DNA of 64,000 nucleotides from Chitinophagales bacterium (GCA_013299105.1 JAAFJY010000025.1:58236-122235), one strand, 5' to 3'; counted from the stretch's first letter, positions 17,060 to 27,004 are shown. Notes: generated from the sequence alone by a model not told the origin. Numbers and translations: made by a program.

Positions 17060-17455
17060 CTATTTCTCCAACTGTATTTTTACATCTATAGTTTTTACCA
17101 CTCCATTCTTCATGACTTTCTGCCGGTGCTGCATGCCCCATTTGATCATTTGTTGGATCACTGCGAAAAGCTCCTGACCAGAAGGGGTGAGTTGGTAACT
17201 GATCAGATCTTCAGTTTCGGTCCGAGTTACGATGGCATTTAGCTCCAGTTCTTTTAACTCGCGTGAAAGCATACGTGGTGTGATTTTAGGGATAGATCTG
17301 GCCATTTCATTAAAGCGGTTGATGTCTTTGAATAAAACTCCAATGATCATTATTTTCCATTTTCCTTGCAAAACATGGATGGTGTCTTTGATCGCCAAGA
17401 GCATTTCGGGATCACATTGCTCAGTATAAGTGCTGGAGGGTTGATGAAGTGTCAT
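17060..17455 (-). CDS. HxlR-family transcriptional regulator
   Basis: 131 residues with the winged-helix HxlR pattern: CDPEMLLAIKDTIHVLQGKWKIMIIGVLF, then NRFNEMARSIPKITPRMLSRELKELE, and TRTETEDLISYQLTPSGQEL in the wing. An N-terminal cysteine (about residue 14) is typical of redox- or electrophile-sensing members. It diverges from the DoxX-family gene 237 bp away, which is its most likely target (inference from the common HxlR-DoxX pairing). Confidence 0.9.
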   Translation of the reverse strand: MTLHQPSSTYTEQCDPEMLLAIKDTIHVLQGKWKIMIIGVLFKDINRFNEMARSIPKITPRMLSRELKELELNAIVTRTETEDLISYQLTPSGQELFAVIQQMIKWGMQHRQKVMKNGVVKTIDVKIQLEK

Positions 17456-17692
17456 AAGATCAAGGTAGTATTTGGAGAAAAAAGTGCATTGATTGATACA
17501 AAGCTAACGTTGCTTGCTCATTTTAGGTTTTAATGTAGGAAGGAAATCAGGGATTTCGGTAAAGAAGTATCATCCATGACACTAGTTTCAGGGATGATAG
17601 CATGGGCTATTGGCATGTGAATGGCCGCTACTTTTGTGGATGTTTCTTCATAAAACGTAAGGGTGATACCTGCGCTTAAATCCTTGTAAAAC

Positions 17693-18064
17693 ATGAAATA
17701 TCTTGTATTTGCCGCCAATGTTTTTGTTGGCTTGATTTTTACGGTTGCTGGCTTAAATGGCTTTTTTGCTTTTTTTGAGCTCCCCCCAATGCCTCCACTT
17801 GCTAAGAATTTTATTGATGCTCTAGTTGAGAGCGGATTTATGTATACTATCAAAGGCTTTGAGGTAGTTTTGGGGCTGATGATTTTATTTGGCTTTCAGC
17901 GCCCTATGGCTTATGTGATGTTGTTTCCCATTGCAGTTGGGATTGCCCTTTTTGATTTGCTCATCTTGAGAGAAATGGGGGCAGGGCTGGTGCTGACTTT
18001 GCTGATCGCTTTTCTGATTTGGCGTAAAAAGGAACTCTATTTGCCAATGATTAAACTGGCATAA
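17693..18064 (+). CDS. DoxX-like membrane protein
   Basis: 123 residues with four predicted membrane helices (about 5-27, 47-66, 73-90 and 97-114). The family pattern is FTVAGLNGF, then GFMYTIKGFEVVLGLMILFGFQRPMA. DoxX-like proteins are small inner-membrane proteins, often under HxlR-type regulators, with poorly defined redox-linked roles. A terminator hairpin follows at 18102. Confidence 0.85.
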   Translation: MKYLVFAANVFVGLIFTVAGLNGFFAFFELPPMPPLAKNFIDALVESGFMYTIKGFEVVLGLMILFGFQRPMAYVMLFPIAVGIALFDLLILREMGAGLVLTLLIAFLIWRKKELYLPMIKLA

Positions 18065-18101
18065 AACATGAATTCAACTGCACTTTTGCAAAATTGATCA
18101 A

Positions 18102-18148
18102 AATAAAAAAGCCAATTCCCTGATCATCAAAGAATTAGCTTTTTTATT
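18102..18148. terminator. bidirectional terminator between doxX-like gene and tRNA-Gln
   Basis: AATAAAAAAGCCAATTC (18102-18118) pairs with GAATTAGCTTTTTTATT (18132-18148) with one mismatch. The outer ends are A- and T-rich, so it can end transcripts arriving from both sides. Confidence 0.8.
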
Positions 18149-18149
18149 G

Positions 18150-18220
18150 TAGACTTACTAGGATTCGAACCTAGACAGACAGAACCAAAATCTGTAGTGC
18201 TACCGTTACACCATAAGTCT
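18150..18220 (-). tRNA. tRNA-Gln(UUG)
   Basis: A full cloverleaf on the minus strand: acceptor AGACTTA/TAAGTCT, D-arm with GG, anticodon arm ACAGA-TTTTGGT-TCTGT (anticodon TTG), T-arm CTAGG-TTCGAAT-CCTAG, discriminator A. The CCA is not encoded. A clear promoter lies 41 bp upstream. Confidence 0.96.
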
Positions 18221-18260
18221 ATTTTCCAACTGACTGAAAGTGTTTTTTCAGAAAGTGAGG

Positions 18261-18291
18261 CAAAAGTAATACCCTTGGCGCTTCTGCGCAA
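18261..18291 (-). promoter_or_regulatory. Bacteroidota-type promoter of tRNA-Gln
   Basis: On the minus strand TTG (18291-18289), 20 bases, then TACTTTTG (18268-18261). This matches TTG-N19/20-TAnnTTTG. Confidence 0.75.
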
Positions 18292-18334
18292 GCACTGGTG
18301 AATATTTTTTTAAGAATTTTTACCCCAAAACTAA

Positions 18335-19222
18335 TCAGGCGGCCTTAACCAGCTTTTTACCAGCCTTTTGCAGCATTTCTGCAAATAGCTCGTCGTCGTT
18401 GAGAATTTCGTACAAATTTTCGTGGTACTCGGCGAAATCGGGCAGGTTGTTGTGGCCAGCCCCGTCGATGGTGACCAGGCGGCTGCCAGGTTGGGCCAAA
18501 GCGGCTAGCATTTTGCCTTGTTTATGTGGAATGAGGCGGTCGCGGTTGCCGTGAAAAACAAAAATCGGGCAACTCACTTTTTTGATGAACTGGTCGGTCC
18601 TGATTTGGTAGCGCAAAATATAGCGCAAGGGCAACCAAAAGCCATAAGTGCGCACCTGGTAAAGGAAGCTGTAATAAGGCGAGTCCAGGATCAGCAGCTT
18701 GGGGTCGTTCCAGGAGGCGATGCGGGCTCCAATGCCGCTGCCCAGCGAGCGGCCATACACGATGATCTGGTCTTCGGGGTACTTGCCGCATAGCCACTTG
18801 TAGGCCGTCTGGGCGTCGTTGAAGAGGGTAGTTTCGCTGCGATGCCCCCGACTTTTGCCAAAACCCCGGTAATCGATCATGAAGAAATCGTAGCCCTTGC
18901 TCACAAAGTCCTTGGCAAACTTGCCCCAGCCCTTCAAACTCCTGGAATTGCCTTTGAGGTAATACACCACCCCACGCGCATTGGGAACCTTGAAAAGCAG
19001 GGCGTTGACGGTGCCCCCGTCTTCCATTTCAAAGGTGTGCTCTTCAAAAGGAAAGGGGTATTTGTACGAAAAATGCTTGGGCAGCATCTCTGGTCGGAAG
19101 AAAGCGTAGTCCTGGAAAAAGTAAAAAAACGCGCACACGCCAGCGTAGATCACCACGGGCCAAAACAGGACATTTCCCCAAAAAAAAGGCGAATTGAGCC
19201 AACTTGCAAGCATAGCATTCAA
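18335..19222 (-). CDS. membrane-anchored alpha/beta hydrolase
   Basis: 295 residues. One N-terminal membrane helix (about 12-35) anchors a serine hydrolase domain resembling the BEM46/ABHD13 group. Features are LKGNSRSLKGW (oxyanion region), DYRGFGKSRG, the nucleophile elbow GRSLGSG, an Asp in HGNRDRLIP and the catalytic His in GAGHNNLPDF. The catalytic set is complete, so it should be active. The substrate cannot be predicted. Confidence 0.88.
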   Translation of the reverse strand: MNAMLASWLNSPFFWGNVLFWPVVIYAGVCAFFYFFQDYAFFRPEMLPKHFSYKYPFPFEEHTFEMEDGGTVNALLFKVPNARGVVYYLKGNSRSLKGWGKFAKDFVSKGYDFFMIDYRGFGKSRGHRSETTLFNDAQTAYKWLCGKYPEDQIIVYGRSLGSGIGARIASWNDPKLLILDSPYYSFLYQVRTYGFWLPLRYILRYQIRTDQFIKKVSCPIFVFHGNRDRLIPHKQGKMLAALAQPGSRLVTIDGAGHNNLPDFAEYHENLYEILNDDELFAEMLQKAGKKLVKAA

Positions 19223-19275
19223 GATACTTGCTCCAAATATAGCTCAATTCGCGTTTATTGTATTGATTTGGAGGA

Positions 19276-21468
19276 TCATATTTTTACACCTAAGGATGCT
19301 ACAATACTTCTTCCATCCGAACTCCAAACACCCGGGCCAGGGTAAATCGTGGGCCTGCGAGTAAAATATTGTCGGTCGGTTAGGTTATTGATGCCCAATC
19401 TAAATAAATAGGTGTTGCGTAAACGGAAAGACATGTTCCAGTCCCAAATGCCGTATTCAGGGACCAGGCCTCTGGTGCCATTGGCCAAGGGGATTACTGT
19501 ATTTGTGGCATCGGAGTAGCTTTCAGATACATAACTGAACTGCAAAACACTGGAAAAAGCCTTGTACAATATTTGCAGACCATTGCGGCTAATCCAGCGA
19601 GGTACAATTTCAAGGGTTTTTCCCTTAAGGCTAATGTTTTCATTGCCATTGCGCAATTGGCCGTTCAGGTAAATGCCATCCATGTAAGTCGAAGCCGTAA
19701 AAAATGAAACCTTGTGGTTTTTGCTCTCACTTAGCGCATATTCTGCATACAACTCGATGCCTCGGGTTCTGCTATCGCCGATGTTGGTGCGCCACACATA
19801 GGGTTTATTGTTGTCATCGGTTAAAACTAAGGTGCCGATACGGTTTTGGTAGAAAACCTGAAAAAAATTGACATCATAAGTCAGTCGGCCAGTCAAAGTG
19901 CCTTTGAAACCAAATTCTGCATTGTTTCCTAAAGCGTCTTTCAAGTTGGGATCAGTTTGTTCCAAAGCGGTGGCGGGCACCATGTCGGAAAATATTACTG
20001 GGCGATAAGCTTGTGACCAACCACCGTAAATTTTATTATTGGCATCTATTTTGTATTGTCCATTTATGCCAAACAATGGATAACGGTGAACGATGTCTTG
20101 TGGAACCAGTTCATTGGACAAGTAAGAAATTACTCCAGACATGCGACTTACACCATTTTCAAATCGCATGCCAGCAGAGAGCTCTAGTTTTTCAGTAATC
20201 CGGAATAGGTTTTCTACAAATAAAGCTACATTTTGGCTTTTCAAATGCATGTCACGGCCAAATTGCGGGCTGGTCAAAGTGAGATCAAAATCGGTTCCTG
20301 TGCTTCCGCGCCCCAGTTGTTGGCGGTGTAAATCATTGTTAATATAGCGCAAACCCAGAATCATGGTGTTGGACAAGCGGCCCAGTTCATAGTCTTTTTG
20401 TAAGCGAAATTCGGAAGTATAGCTGTTGAATTGGTCAATGTCAACCTGGCGATGGCCGTATTGGCGGGTGCTGCCGATAATGGTATCCCTGAGGTCTGCA
20501 AAGCCGATGAATTGCACGCTATTGCGAACCCCCAGTAGTGCAGAATTGACCCAATTCACCTTCGTACTGGGATTAATTTGCCATTCAATCGTCAGTGAAG
20601 GTACGTAGACATCGGGATTAAAATAGTTGCGACTGCGAGTGGCTTGCCTAGGATTTTGGGCAAACATCGCATCGGTTAAAGGGCCAGGCATTTGATATAG
20701 GTAGGTACTTCTACCCAATTCTAGTTTAGCACAAAAGTTTTTGGAAAAATCGTATTTTAAGCTCACAAACTGGGCCTGGGCATCAGAACGAGAGTTCTCG
20801 CGGTAGCCATTAGAAACCCGTCTTTGGTAGTAAGCATAATACATTAAGCGGCCTTTTTTACCGCCAACGGCATTGAACGAGCTAAAAAGACCGAAAGAAC
20901 CTACCGAATTGATGCTCTCAAACCCAAAAACCTTGCTGGTATCGGCCTGCTTAATGACATAGTTGAGCATACCGCCGAATTGGGCTCCATACTGTAAAGA
21001 AGCGGCTCCACGAAGAAGCTCAATACGTTGTACAGCCTCCATAGGCGGGCCATAGTGGCTGGCTGGATAAGCATACACATCCGAATTGGTCATCACCCCG
21101 TTTTGGCGCACGTTGTACTCCCAACTGCGGTGAGGGTCCAAGCCCCGGGTAGAAATGTTCATTTGATTGCCGGAACCATCCATGTCATAAACAAAAGCGC
21201 CAGGGATTTTTGCAAAAATTTGTCTGCCTGTTTTTTCGGCTAGGTTAGCTGGCAGGTCTTGAATGCTGATTACTTCATGTTTTTTCCCTGAAACTATGTA
21301 GGTCTGGTGTACACTTTCCAATTGCTTGACTTCGGCAAATTGCGCGCGGTAGCCCTGAACGGTGAAGGTGTTCAGGGTTTGGAATTTGATACTATCCAAA
21401 GTTTGTGCAGCCGCATTGAAAATAAAAAGTAAACACAATAACAGGCTGATACTGATTTTTAGGTTCAT
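19276..21468 (-). CDS. FecA-like TonB-dependent receptor
   Basis: 730 residues. A signal peptide (MNLKISISLLLCLLFIFNAAAQ) is followed directly by the plug (about 75-190: FAKIPGAFVYDMDGSGNQMN, STRGLDPHRSWEYNVRQNGV, VQRIELLRGAASLQYGAQFGG) and a barrel ending YFTRRPTIYPGPGVWSSDGRSI. The plug and C-terminal motifs are those of the FecA/ferric-citrate and siderophore group. It has no STN domain and no carboxypeptidase-like domain, unlike the receptors at 1 and 11.6 kb. A TATTTTTG box on the minus strand at 21528-21535 is a possible -7 element. Iron is the likely cargo but this is not proven. Confidence 0.88.
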   Translation of the reverse strand: MNLKISISLLLCLLFIFNAAAQTLDSIKFQTLNTFTVQGYRAQFAEVKQLESVHQTYIVSGKKHEVISIQDLPANLAEKTGRQIFAKIPGAFVYDMDGSGNQMNISTRGLDPHRSWEYNVRQNGVMTNSDVYAYPASHYGPPMEAVQRIELLRGAASLQYGAQFGGMLNYVIKQADTSKVFGFESINSVGSFGLFSSFNAVGGKKGRLMYYAYYQRRVSNGYRENSRSDAQAQFVSLKYDFSKNFCAKLELGRSTYLYQMPGPLTDAMFAQNPRQATRSRNYFNPDVYVPSLTIEWQINPSTKVNWVNSALLGVRNSVQFIGFADLRDTIIGSTRQYGHRQVDIDQFNSYTSEFRLQKDYELGRLSNTMILGLRYINNDLHRQQLGRGSTGTDFDLTLTSPQFGRDMHLKSQNVALFVENLFRITEKLELSAGMRFENGVSRMSGVISYLSNELVPQDIVHRYPLFGINGQYKIDANNKIYGGWSQAYRPVIFSDMVPATALEQTDPNLKDALGNNAEFGFKGTLTGRLTYDVNFFQVFYQNRIGTLVLTDDNNKPYVWRTNIGDSRTRGIELYAEYALSESKNHKVSFFTASTYMDGIYLNGQLRNGNENISLKGKTLEIVPRWISRNGLQILYKAFSSVLQFSYVSESYSDATNTVIPLANGTRGLVPEYGIWDWNMSFRLRNTYLFRLGINNLTDRQYFTRRPTIYPGPGVWSSDGRSIVASLGVKI

Positions 21469-21602
21469 GGTTTTTTGTTAGAGTCGTGGAAGGGGATAAA
21501 TGAAGCAATACCTTGGATATTGTGGGGCAAAAATAGCAATAAATGTCCAGAGTTTGAAAATAAGGGCTTCGAGAAGAAACCTATCATTCAACCCCACAAT
21601 CC

Positions 21603-23498
21603 TCACTGCGCCACCAAAACCAACTTACTCCCATCCAATTTGGCTACTTCGCGGTAGAAATTGCACAAATCGGCGTATGCGCTGGCGGGTTGCTCGGTGG
21701 CATTGACCTCCAAGCGGCGTTGCACCTGGATTTGGCCATTGCCCAGGTCTTTTACTTTTAGGTTGTAGGCCCCAAAAACGCTGTTGAGGTTTTTCTCGCC
21801 TTGGGGCATGGTTTCTACCTTGAACCCTTCGGGTAATTGGATCAACAATTGGTTTTCTTGCACATATCCCATGTGTACCACTACCGCTTGCTTGCGCTTG
21901 TCGTCTTTGGCGGGTGCTTTGGTCACCGGATTAAGGGGATTGAGGGGGATGAACAAGCGTTTGCCTGCACGGCTGCCCAATTTACCCATTTGGCCATTGA
22001 GTTTGAGTTTGGTCATGGGCTCATTGCGGCTGGCGTCAAATTGCAGGGTGTCGAGATGGCTCATGGCCAGACTGGATTCTTCCAAGAAGTACTTGCGTTG
22101 TTCTGGTGCGCTCAATTGGTGCTGCATACTTCGGTACAACTCATGCCTTTCACCCCGGTATTCGTTGGTGGTGTTCAATTGCCCCAAACCGTCGGTATTC
22201 ACCTTGATGTTGCTGTTCCATCGCTCGGTGTTTTCCAAAGTAGGGTAAACGGGGGTTTTGATGATCTGCCCACCTTGCTCCGTCACGAGCAACACTTGGC
22301 GATTCGAGTTTTCAGCCCCCAAGTAATTGATCGGGAAGGTGTTGGAAGTGCATTCAAGCCAGATTTTTTCATCCGGCACGTACAATACCATGTGGTTGAA
22401 GGGTGGGTCAGCAGGGAAGCCTTCGTCCAGTTTTGTGGGCATTTCGTGGTTTTCAATCACCACATTGTAGGCTTTGATGCCCGCATATTGCAATAGGCTG
22501 CGCATAAAATTGGACAGGGCTTTGCAGTCGCCGTACTTGTTTTTGTACACGTAATTGGCCGGAAAAGGCCTCCAGCCACCGATGCCCAATTGCACACTTA
22601 CATAGCGGGTACGGTCTTGCATAAAACGGTACAGGACCTCGATTTTTTCCCGGTTGGTTTTGGCATTGGCGAGCAGGGGTTTGATTTCGGCGATGAGTTC
22701 TTCGGGCAAGGCTTCGCTGCCCTGGGCCAAATTGTAAAGGAAAGTGCCGTATTCTTTCCAGGATTGCATGCTGCCCGCATAATTGTCGATCCTGAATTTG
22801 TCGAGGGCCACTTGTACTTCGGGCAGGATATTGCCGGGCTCCGGGGCATTGGGCTCCCAGATGATGGGGCTCAGGTTGCTGACTTCCCAACGGTAGGTTT
22901 TGCTTTTGCCATCGTCGGTAATTTTGGGCTCCAACTGAATGTTCTTGCTGCGGTGCAAAAGATTGATGCCATTGGCCACTTTTACTTCAAAACTGGCTTT
23001 TTTGACCGCCGTACCAAAGCCCTGGATGTTCCAATCGGGCAGAATGGCCATTTCAGCGCCTTTGATTTTTTGTTCGTATTCCCATTCAAGGGTGGCTGGA
23101 TAAGACGCTGGCTCTAAAACCAGGACCTTGATTCTACTGTCCTGGTAAACCGAAAACCCATCCACCGCAGCAAAATCGGAGAAATCGTCTTTTTTGTACT
23201 TGGTTTTCACCATGCCCAAAGCGTCATAAGTGGCTGCGCTCAACTTGGTGATTGGGGTTTGGGGGTCGTAAGAAATCCGCAGCACATTGGCTTTGCTGTT
23301 TTTGCTCAAAATAGTCACCACTGCCCGGAAGCGGTAAACCCCTTCTTCGGGGGAGGTAATTTCCATGCTGATTTGCTTTTCGCGCACCAGTTCCGTAGCG
23401 TCTTTGGCAAAACTATCCACCGAAATGGGGGCAAAAACAATTTGCGCAACCAGGGCCAAGGGGCTCAAGGAGATTAGCAGGAGGAGAAAATTTTTCAT
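21603..23498 (-). CDS. DUF3857 / transglutaminase-like secreted protein
   Basis: 631 residues with signal peptide (MKNFLLLLISLSPLALVAQ). A beta-rich DUF3857 domain (about 40-230) is followed by a transglutaminase-like core (about 270-400) with the catalytic Cys in NKYGDCKALSNFMRSLL and a His region (FNHMVLYV). A C-terminal DUF3858-like domain ends the protein. The function is unknown; the fold suggests amide-bond chemistry or cell-wall or protein binding in the periplasm. It is paired with a paralogue just upstream (23613-25613). Unlike that neighbour it keeps the Cys. Confidence 0.85.
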   Translation of the reverse strand: MKNFLLLLISLSPLALVAQIVFAPISVDSFAKDATELVREKQISMEITSPEEGVYRFRAVVTILSKNSKANVLRISYDPQTPITKLSAATYDALGMVKTKYKKDDFSDFAAVDGFSVYQDSRIKVLVLEPASYPATLEWEYEQKIKGAEMAILPDWNIQGFGTAVKKASFEVKVANGINLLHRSKNIQLEPKITDDGKSKTYRWEVSNLSPIIWEPNAPEPGNILPEVQVALDKFRIDNYAGSMQSWKEYGTFLYNLAQGSEALPEELIAEIKPLLANAKTNREKIEVLYRFMQDRTRYVSVQLGIGGWRPFPANYVYKNKYGDCKALSNFMRSLLQYAGIKAYNVVIENHEMPTKLDEGFPADPPFNHMVLYVPDEKIWLECTSNTFPINYLGAENSNRQVLLVTEQGGQIIKTPVYPTLENTERWNSNIKVNTDGLGQLNTTNEYRGERHELYRSMQHQLSAPEQRKYFLEESSLAMSHLDTLQFDASRNEPMTKLKLNGQMGKLGSRAGKRLFIPLNPLNPVTKAPAKDDKRKQAVVVHMGYVQENQLLIQLPEGFKVETMPQGEKNLNSVFGAYNLKVKDLGNGQIQVQRRLEVNATEQPASAYADLCNFYREVAKLDGSKLVLVAQ

Positions 23499-23559
23499 GG
23501 GATGATTTTATTTTTTTACATGCGATAGACGAGATACGATAGATGATTTGGGGCGCTGA

Positions 23560-23610
23560 ATGAATACCACGTTTACCAAACTTTTGAAGTTTAGCAAACG
23601 TGGTATTCAT
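23560..23610. other. intercistronic hairpin between the DUF3857 genes
   Basis: Two 22-base arms (23560-23581 and 23589-23610) pair with two mismatches around a 7-base loop. There is no T-run, so it is unlikely to be a strong terminator. It may protect or separate the two mRNAs. The adjoining 23519-23548 resembles 54810-54845 (ATGCGATAGACGAGATACGA type). Confidence 0.6.
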
Positions 23611-23612
23611 CA

Positions 23613-25613
23613 TCATTTGTCTTTAGAGGCCGTTCCGCCTTTTTTCAGCACGATTTGCTCTTGCTGTTTTTCGAGGATCAGGTCAAAAAACTTCTTGATT
23701 ACCGGGTATTCCTCGGCTTCAAAGTGCAGTTGATTGAGCTTGATGGTGCTGGTCACTTGTACCCGGTTGCCAGTTTGTTGGGTCAGGAAAATGAACTGAC
23801 CACCGTTTTCGGGCAACACCAATTTCACTTGTTCAGGCAGGTCATCGACCACATAACCTGCTGGGATGTCCAAATTGAGGATATACTTCAAGCTCAAGGG
23901 GTAAGGCAGATCAACAGGGTACAAGCGCTCGGTTTGCTTGAAGGGATTTTTCTCAAAATGGGGGTGCAAAACCGGGTTGATGTAGATGATATCGTCATTC
24001 ATCGTGACACCATCAGGGATATGGATTTTGGCATTGTAGCGCAGGGGTTTGTAAATGTCCGCCTGGTCAACTACACTCATCGAATCGTATTGGATGGCAT
24101 CGGTAATACTGGCTACTTCTTCTTCCTCTTTTTTCTCCTTACTGGCAGACTTGGCTTCTTCTTTGTCTTTTTTCAATTCTTCGCGGTAATCAGCAGCCTC
24201 ATAACCTTCAAAAATGGCGCTTTCTTTGCCCTTCAAAGTGCCACTTTCTTCAATTTTCAAAGTTAGCATCAAAGCTGAGGACGACACATTGGCTTTGATG
24301 GGAGTCCAGACCGGAAACGCTGGATTGACCAACCAGCCTTGGCCATTGAGGGCCTCTTCATTGATAGTGCCCATTGGCAAGTGACGGTTCGTGGCATCCA
24401 AGATGATCTCTTTGTCGCCCAATTTAACGTGCGCCAAAACGTAATTGAACTGACTGAGGATCGGATAGGTATCAAAAGTTGCGCCGTGGTCGCGGGTGCT
24501 GGTTAGTATTGGATTGGCATCTATGCCATTGGCTTTGAGCAGCGCCACTAGTAAAAGGTTAATTTCGGCCAGGCTGCCTTTTTTTTGTTCAAATGCTTTT
24601 TCCAGGGCCTGAAAAGCATACAAACTGTGGCTGCCATCCCATTCCATTTTTTCGCGCACGAAATCATAAATGGTCTTAACCTTACTTTCAGGGGTGGTAG
24701 CGTTGTCTAAAGGCATTTGCAGGGCTATATTGGCCGCTTCATAACTGCCTTTGCGCTTCATTTTTTTGCCAAAATTTTCATCTTCCCACAAACTTTCAGC
24801 TACCGTTTTCCAGTCAGCAAGATAAGGTTCGTAGCCGCCATTTGGCCTGGTACCACGCAATTGCATTTTGATGCTCGACAAGTAATCGTCCATCGTAGTA
24901 ATGAAAGACTCCGGGCGCATAGCTGGCATATTGCTAGCAATAAACATGTAATGCTTCAACTTGATGTTAGAGCCTACTGGTGGAGGTACGTCACTGCTGT
25001 TCATCACCTGAGGAGGAACCCCGGTTTGCATCACCACGTAGTCAAAATAATCAGGGATAGAAGCTTGAAAAGAACTCAAAACCACCGGAATTTCTTCCTG
25101 GAAGTACCATTTGGGCAGCGAAACTACTCGCCCTTTGTAGGTGTGACGGTACTTGAATTCGATCACGCTGCCTTCTTTTACTTCGGGAAAAGCAAACTTG
25201 ATTCGCGTTACGTGTTCGCTGACTTTTTCTTCAAAAAAATCTTTGCGTTCCACGCTGCGCTTGGTGCCATCTGGGTTGAAAATCTGGGCCTTCAATTCAC
25301 TGATCAATTGATCACGATCGGAGTGGATGTACTCAAGGCTGATGTCGCCTTGGCCGAAACCGCTTCGCTTGAGGATTTTGATGCGCCGATGACGGTAAAC
25401 TTCCAGCAGAATGTTATCAGTTACAAGGTTATAAGTCAAATTAGCCATGTTGGCTAGTACCACCGCCTCAGCCGCAGTATCTTTGGCATAAACGGTCATT
25501 TTCAAATCGGCATCCGGGATCTTACCCCATTTGATGGCTTCGAGATCTTGGGCATGAAGGGAGAGTGCTGAAAGACAGAGCACTACGCATGCAAGTAGGT
25601 TGGAAAACTTCAT
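23613..25613 (-). CDS. DUF3857 protein with degenerate transglutaminase site
   Basis: 666 residues, signal peptide MKFSNLLACVVLCLSALSLHA. The architecture is as in its downstream paralogue: DUF3857 (about 50-240), transglutaminase-like fold (about 290-430) and a C-terminal beta domain, with a charged insert rich in Lys and Glu (about 485-520). The expected catalytic Cys is Ser (KKGSLAEINLLLVALL), while His (ANPILTSTRDHG) remains. It is therefore probably a binding protein or pseudo-enzyme. The two genes are likely co-transcribed. Confidence 0.85.
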   Translation of the reverse strand: MKFSNLLACVVLCLSALSLHAQDLEAIKWGKIPDADLKMTVYAKDTAAEAVVLANMANLTYNLVTDNILLEVYRHRRIKILKRSGFGQGDISLEYIHSDRDQLISELKAQIFNPDGTKRSVERKDFFEEKVSEHVTRIKFAFPEVKEGSVIEFKYRHTYKGRVVSLPKWYFQEEIPVVLSSFQASIPDYFDYVVMQTGVPPQVMNSSDVPPPVGSNIKLKHYMFIASNMPAMRPESFITTMDDYLSSIKMQLRGTRPNGGYEPYLADWKTVAESLWEDENFGKKMKRKGSYEAANIALQMPLDNATTPESKVKTIYDFVREKMEWDGSHSLYAFQALEKAFEQKKGSLAEINLLLVALLKANGIDANPILTSTRDHGATFDTYPILSQFNYVLAHVKLGDKEIILDATNRHLPMGTINEEALNGQGWLVNPAFPVWTPIKANVSSSALMLTLKIEESGTLKGKESAIFEGYEAADYREELKKDKEEAKSASKEKKEEEEVASITDAIQYDSMSVVDQADIYKPLRYNAKIHIPDGVTMNDDIIYINPVLHPHFEKNPFKQTERLYPVDLPYPLSLKYILNLDIPAGYVVDDLPEQVKLVLPENGGQFIFLTQQTGNRVQVTSTIKLNQLHFEAEEYPVIKKFFDLILEKQQEQIVLKKGGTASKDK

Positions 25614-25834
25614 GGGTGAAATTTGTATAATTGATGAAACAGATGAAATTACAAGCGAAAAAATTCCAAGAGCAAAAATAGAATACGGGCAAAAACACTA
25701 AAAATCTGGCAAAAACTGATGATAAAATGTAAATAACCTGGACAATTAAATGTTAAGACGTCTTACAACACAAAAGTAACGCAAAAAGCATGAAAAGTTA
25801 CGCTATTTTGCCATCCTTACTAAATATTTATTTC

Positions 25835-26983
25835 ATGCAATTGAACAAGCGTGCTTGTATGGTCGGTTTGACCCTTTTTTTATTTACGAACACGATTCTT
25901 ATGGCTCAAACTCTTTCCCGCGCCCGTGGCCTAGGGCTCAAAATCGGCGTTTTACCCATTGGACAACACAATGCGATAACTGATGTGCCAGGGGTAAAAG
26001 TAGGGCAATTAACCCTGCATGAAAGTTCCAATATCCGCACTGGCGTGACGGCGATTTTACCCGATTCGGGCAATCTTTTCCAAAACAAAATCCCCGCTGC
26101 GATTTTTGTGGGCAATGGTTTTGGCAAACTAGCAGGCAGCACCCAAGTCATGGAACTGGGCAACCTCGAAACCCCTATTGCCCTGACCAATACCTTGGGC
26201 GTAGCTACTGCAATGGAAGCCCTGATCGATTATACCTTGGCCCAAAAAGGCAACGAAAAAGTGCAATCGGTAAATGCCTTGGTTGGCGAAACCAATGACG
26301 GCTACCTGAACGACATTCGCGGGCGACATGTGAGAAAAGAGCATGTTTTGAAGGCCATCCAAAGTGCAAAAACTGGCCCAGTGGAAGAAGGCAATGTGGG
26401 CGCAGGCACTGGCACGGTGTGTTTTGGCTTCAAAGGCGGCATTGGCACGGCCTCGCGCAAATTCCCAGCTGCTCTCGGCGGCTATACATTAGGGGTCTTG
26501 GTGCAAAGCAATTTTGGCGGCGTTTTACAAATCGATGGTGTACCGATTGGCGAGGAATTGAAGCAGCATTACCTCAGCGAATATTTCAAGGATAAAGCCG
26601 ATGGCTCTTGTATGATCGTGGTAGCCACCGATGCCCCGCTCGACAGCCGCAACCTAGAGCGCCTCGCCAAACGTGCCTTTTTAGGTTTGGGTAAAACGGG
26701 GGGCATCGCCTCCAATGGCAGTGGTGATTATGTAATTGCTTTCAGCACCGCTCTCGGCAATCGAGTACCACACGACAGCCAAGAAAGCATCCAGACCAGC
26801 ACTACCTTGCGCAATGATGCCATGAGCGCACTTTTTATGGCGGCCATCGAAGCCACCGAAGAAGCTATTCTCAATTCGCTTTTTATGGCAAAAACCACTA
26901 CAGGCAAAGATGGCCACAAAATCGAGGCTTTGCCGATGGAAAAGGTCTTGCCTTTGTTGAAGAAGTATGGAAAAATGCCTTGA
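25835..26983 (+). CDS. P1-family peptidase (DmpA/aminopeptidase type)
   Basis: 382 residues from the ATG at 25835, which gives a good signal peptide (MQLNKRACMVGLTLFLFTN...LMAQ). An upstream in-frame ATG at 25790 would bury it. This is an Ntn-hydrolase of the DmpA/BapA family, which self-cleaves before a Ser or Thr; here the site is in ASNGSGDYVIAFS. Other family blocks are ITDVPGVKVGQLTL, RTGVTAILP, AAIFVGNGFGKLAGSTQVMELG and NVGAGTGTVCFGFKGGIGTASR. It should be an exported aminopeptidase acting on small peptides or amides. It converges with the next gene, with only 21 bp between. Confidence 0.92.
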   Translation: MQLNKRACMVGLTLFLFTNTILMAQTLSRARGLGLKIGVLPIGQHNAITDVPGVKVGQLTLHESSNIRTGVTAILPDSGNLFQNKIPAAIFVGNGFGKLAGSTQVMELGNLETPIALTNTLGVATAMEALIDYTLAQKGNEKVQSVNALVGETNDGYLNDIRGRHVRKEHVLKAIQSAKTGPVEEGNVGAGTGTVCFGFKGGIGTASRKFPAALGGYTLGVLVQSNFGGVLQIDGVPIGEELKQHYLSEYFKDKADGSCMIVVATDAPLDSRNLERLAKRAFLGLGKTGGIASNGSGDYVIAFSTALGNRVPHDSQESIQTSTTLRNDAMSALFMAAIEATEEAILNSLFMAKTTTGKDGHKIEALPMEKVLPLLKKYGKMP

Positions 26984-27004
26984 ACTTGAGGAACCGTAAA
27001 TGCT

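Noticed and set aside
17530..17853. 107-codon antisense frame over the start of the DoxX-like gene
   Set aside because: It overlaps a well-supported gene and its promoter region and shows no recognisable motif.
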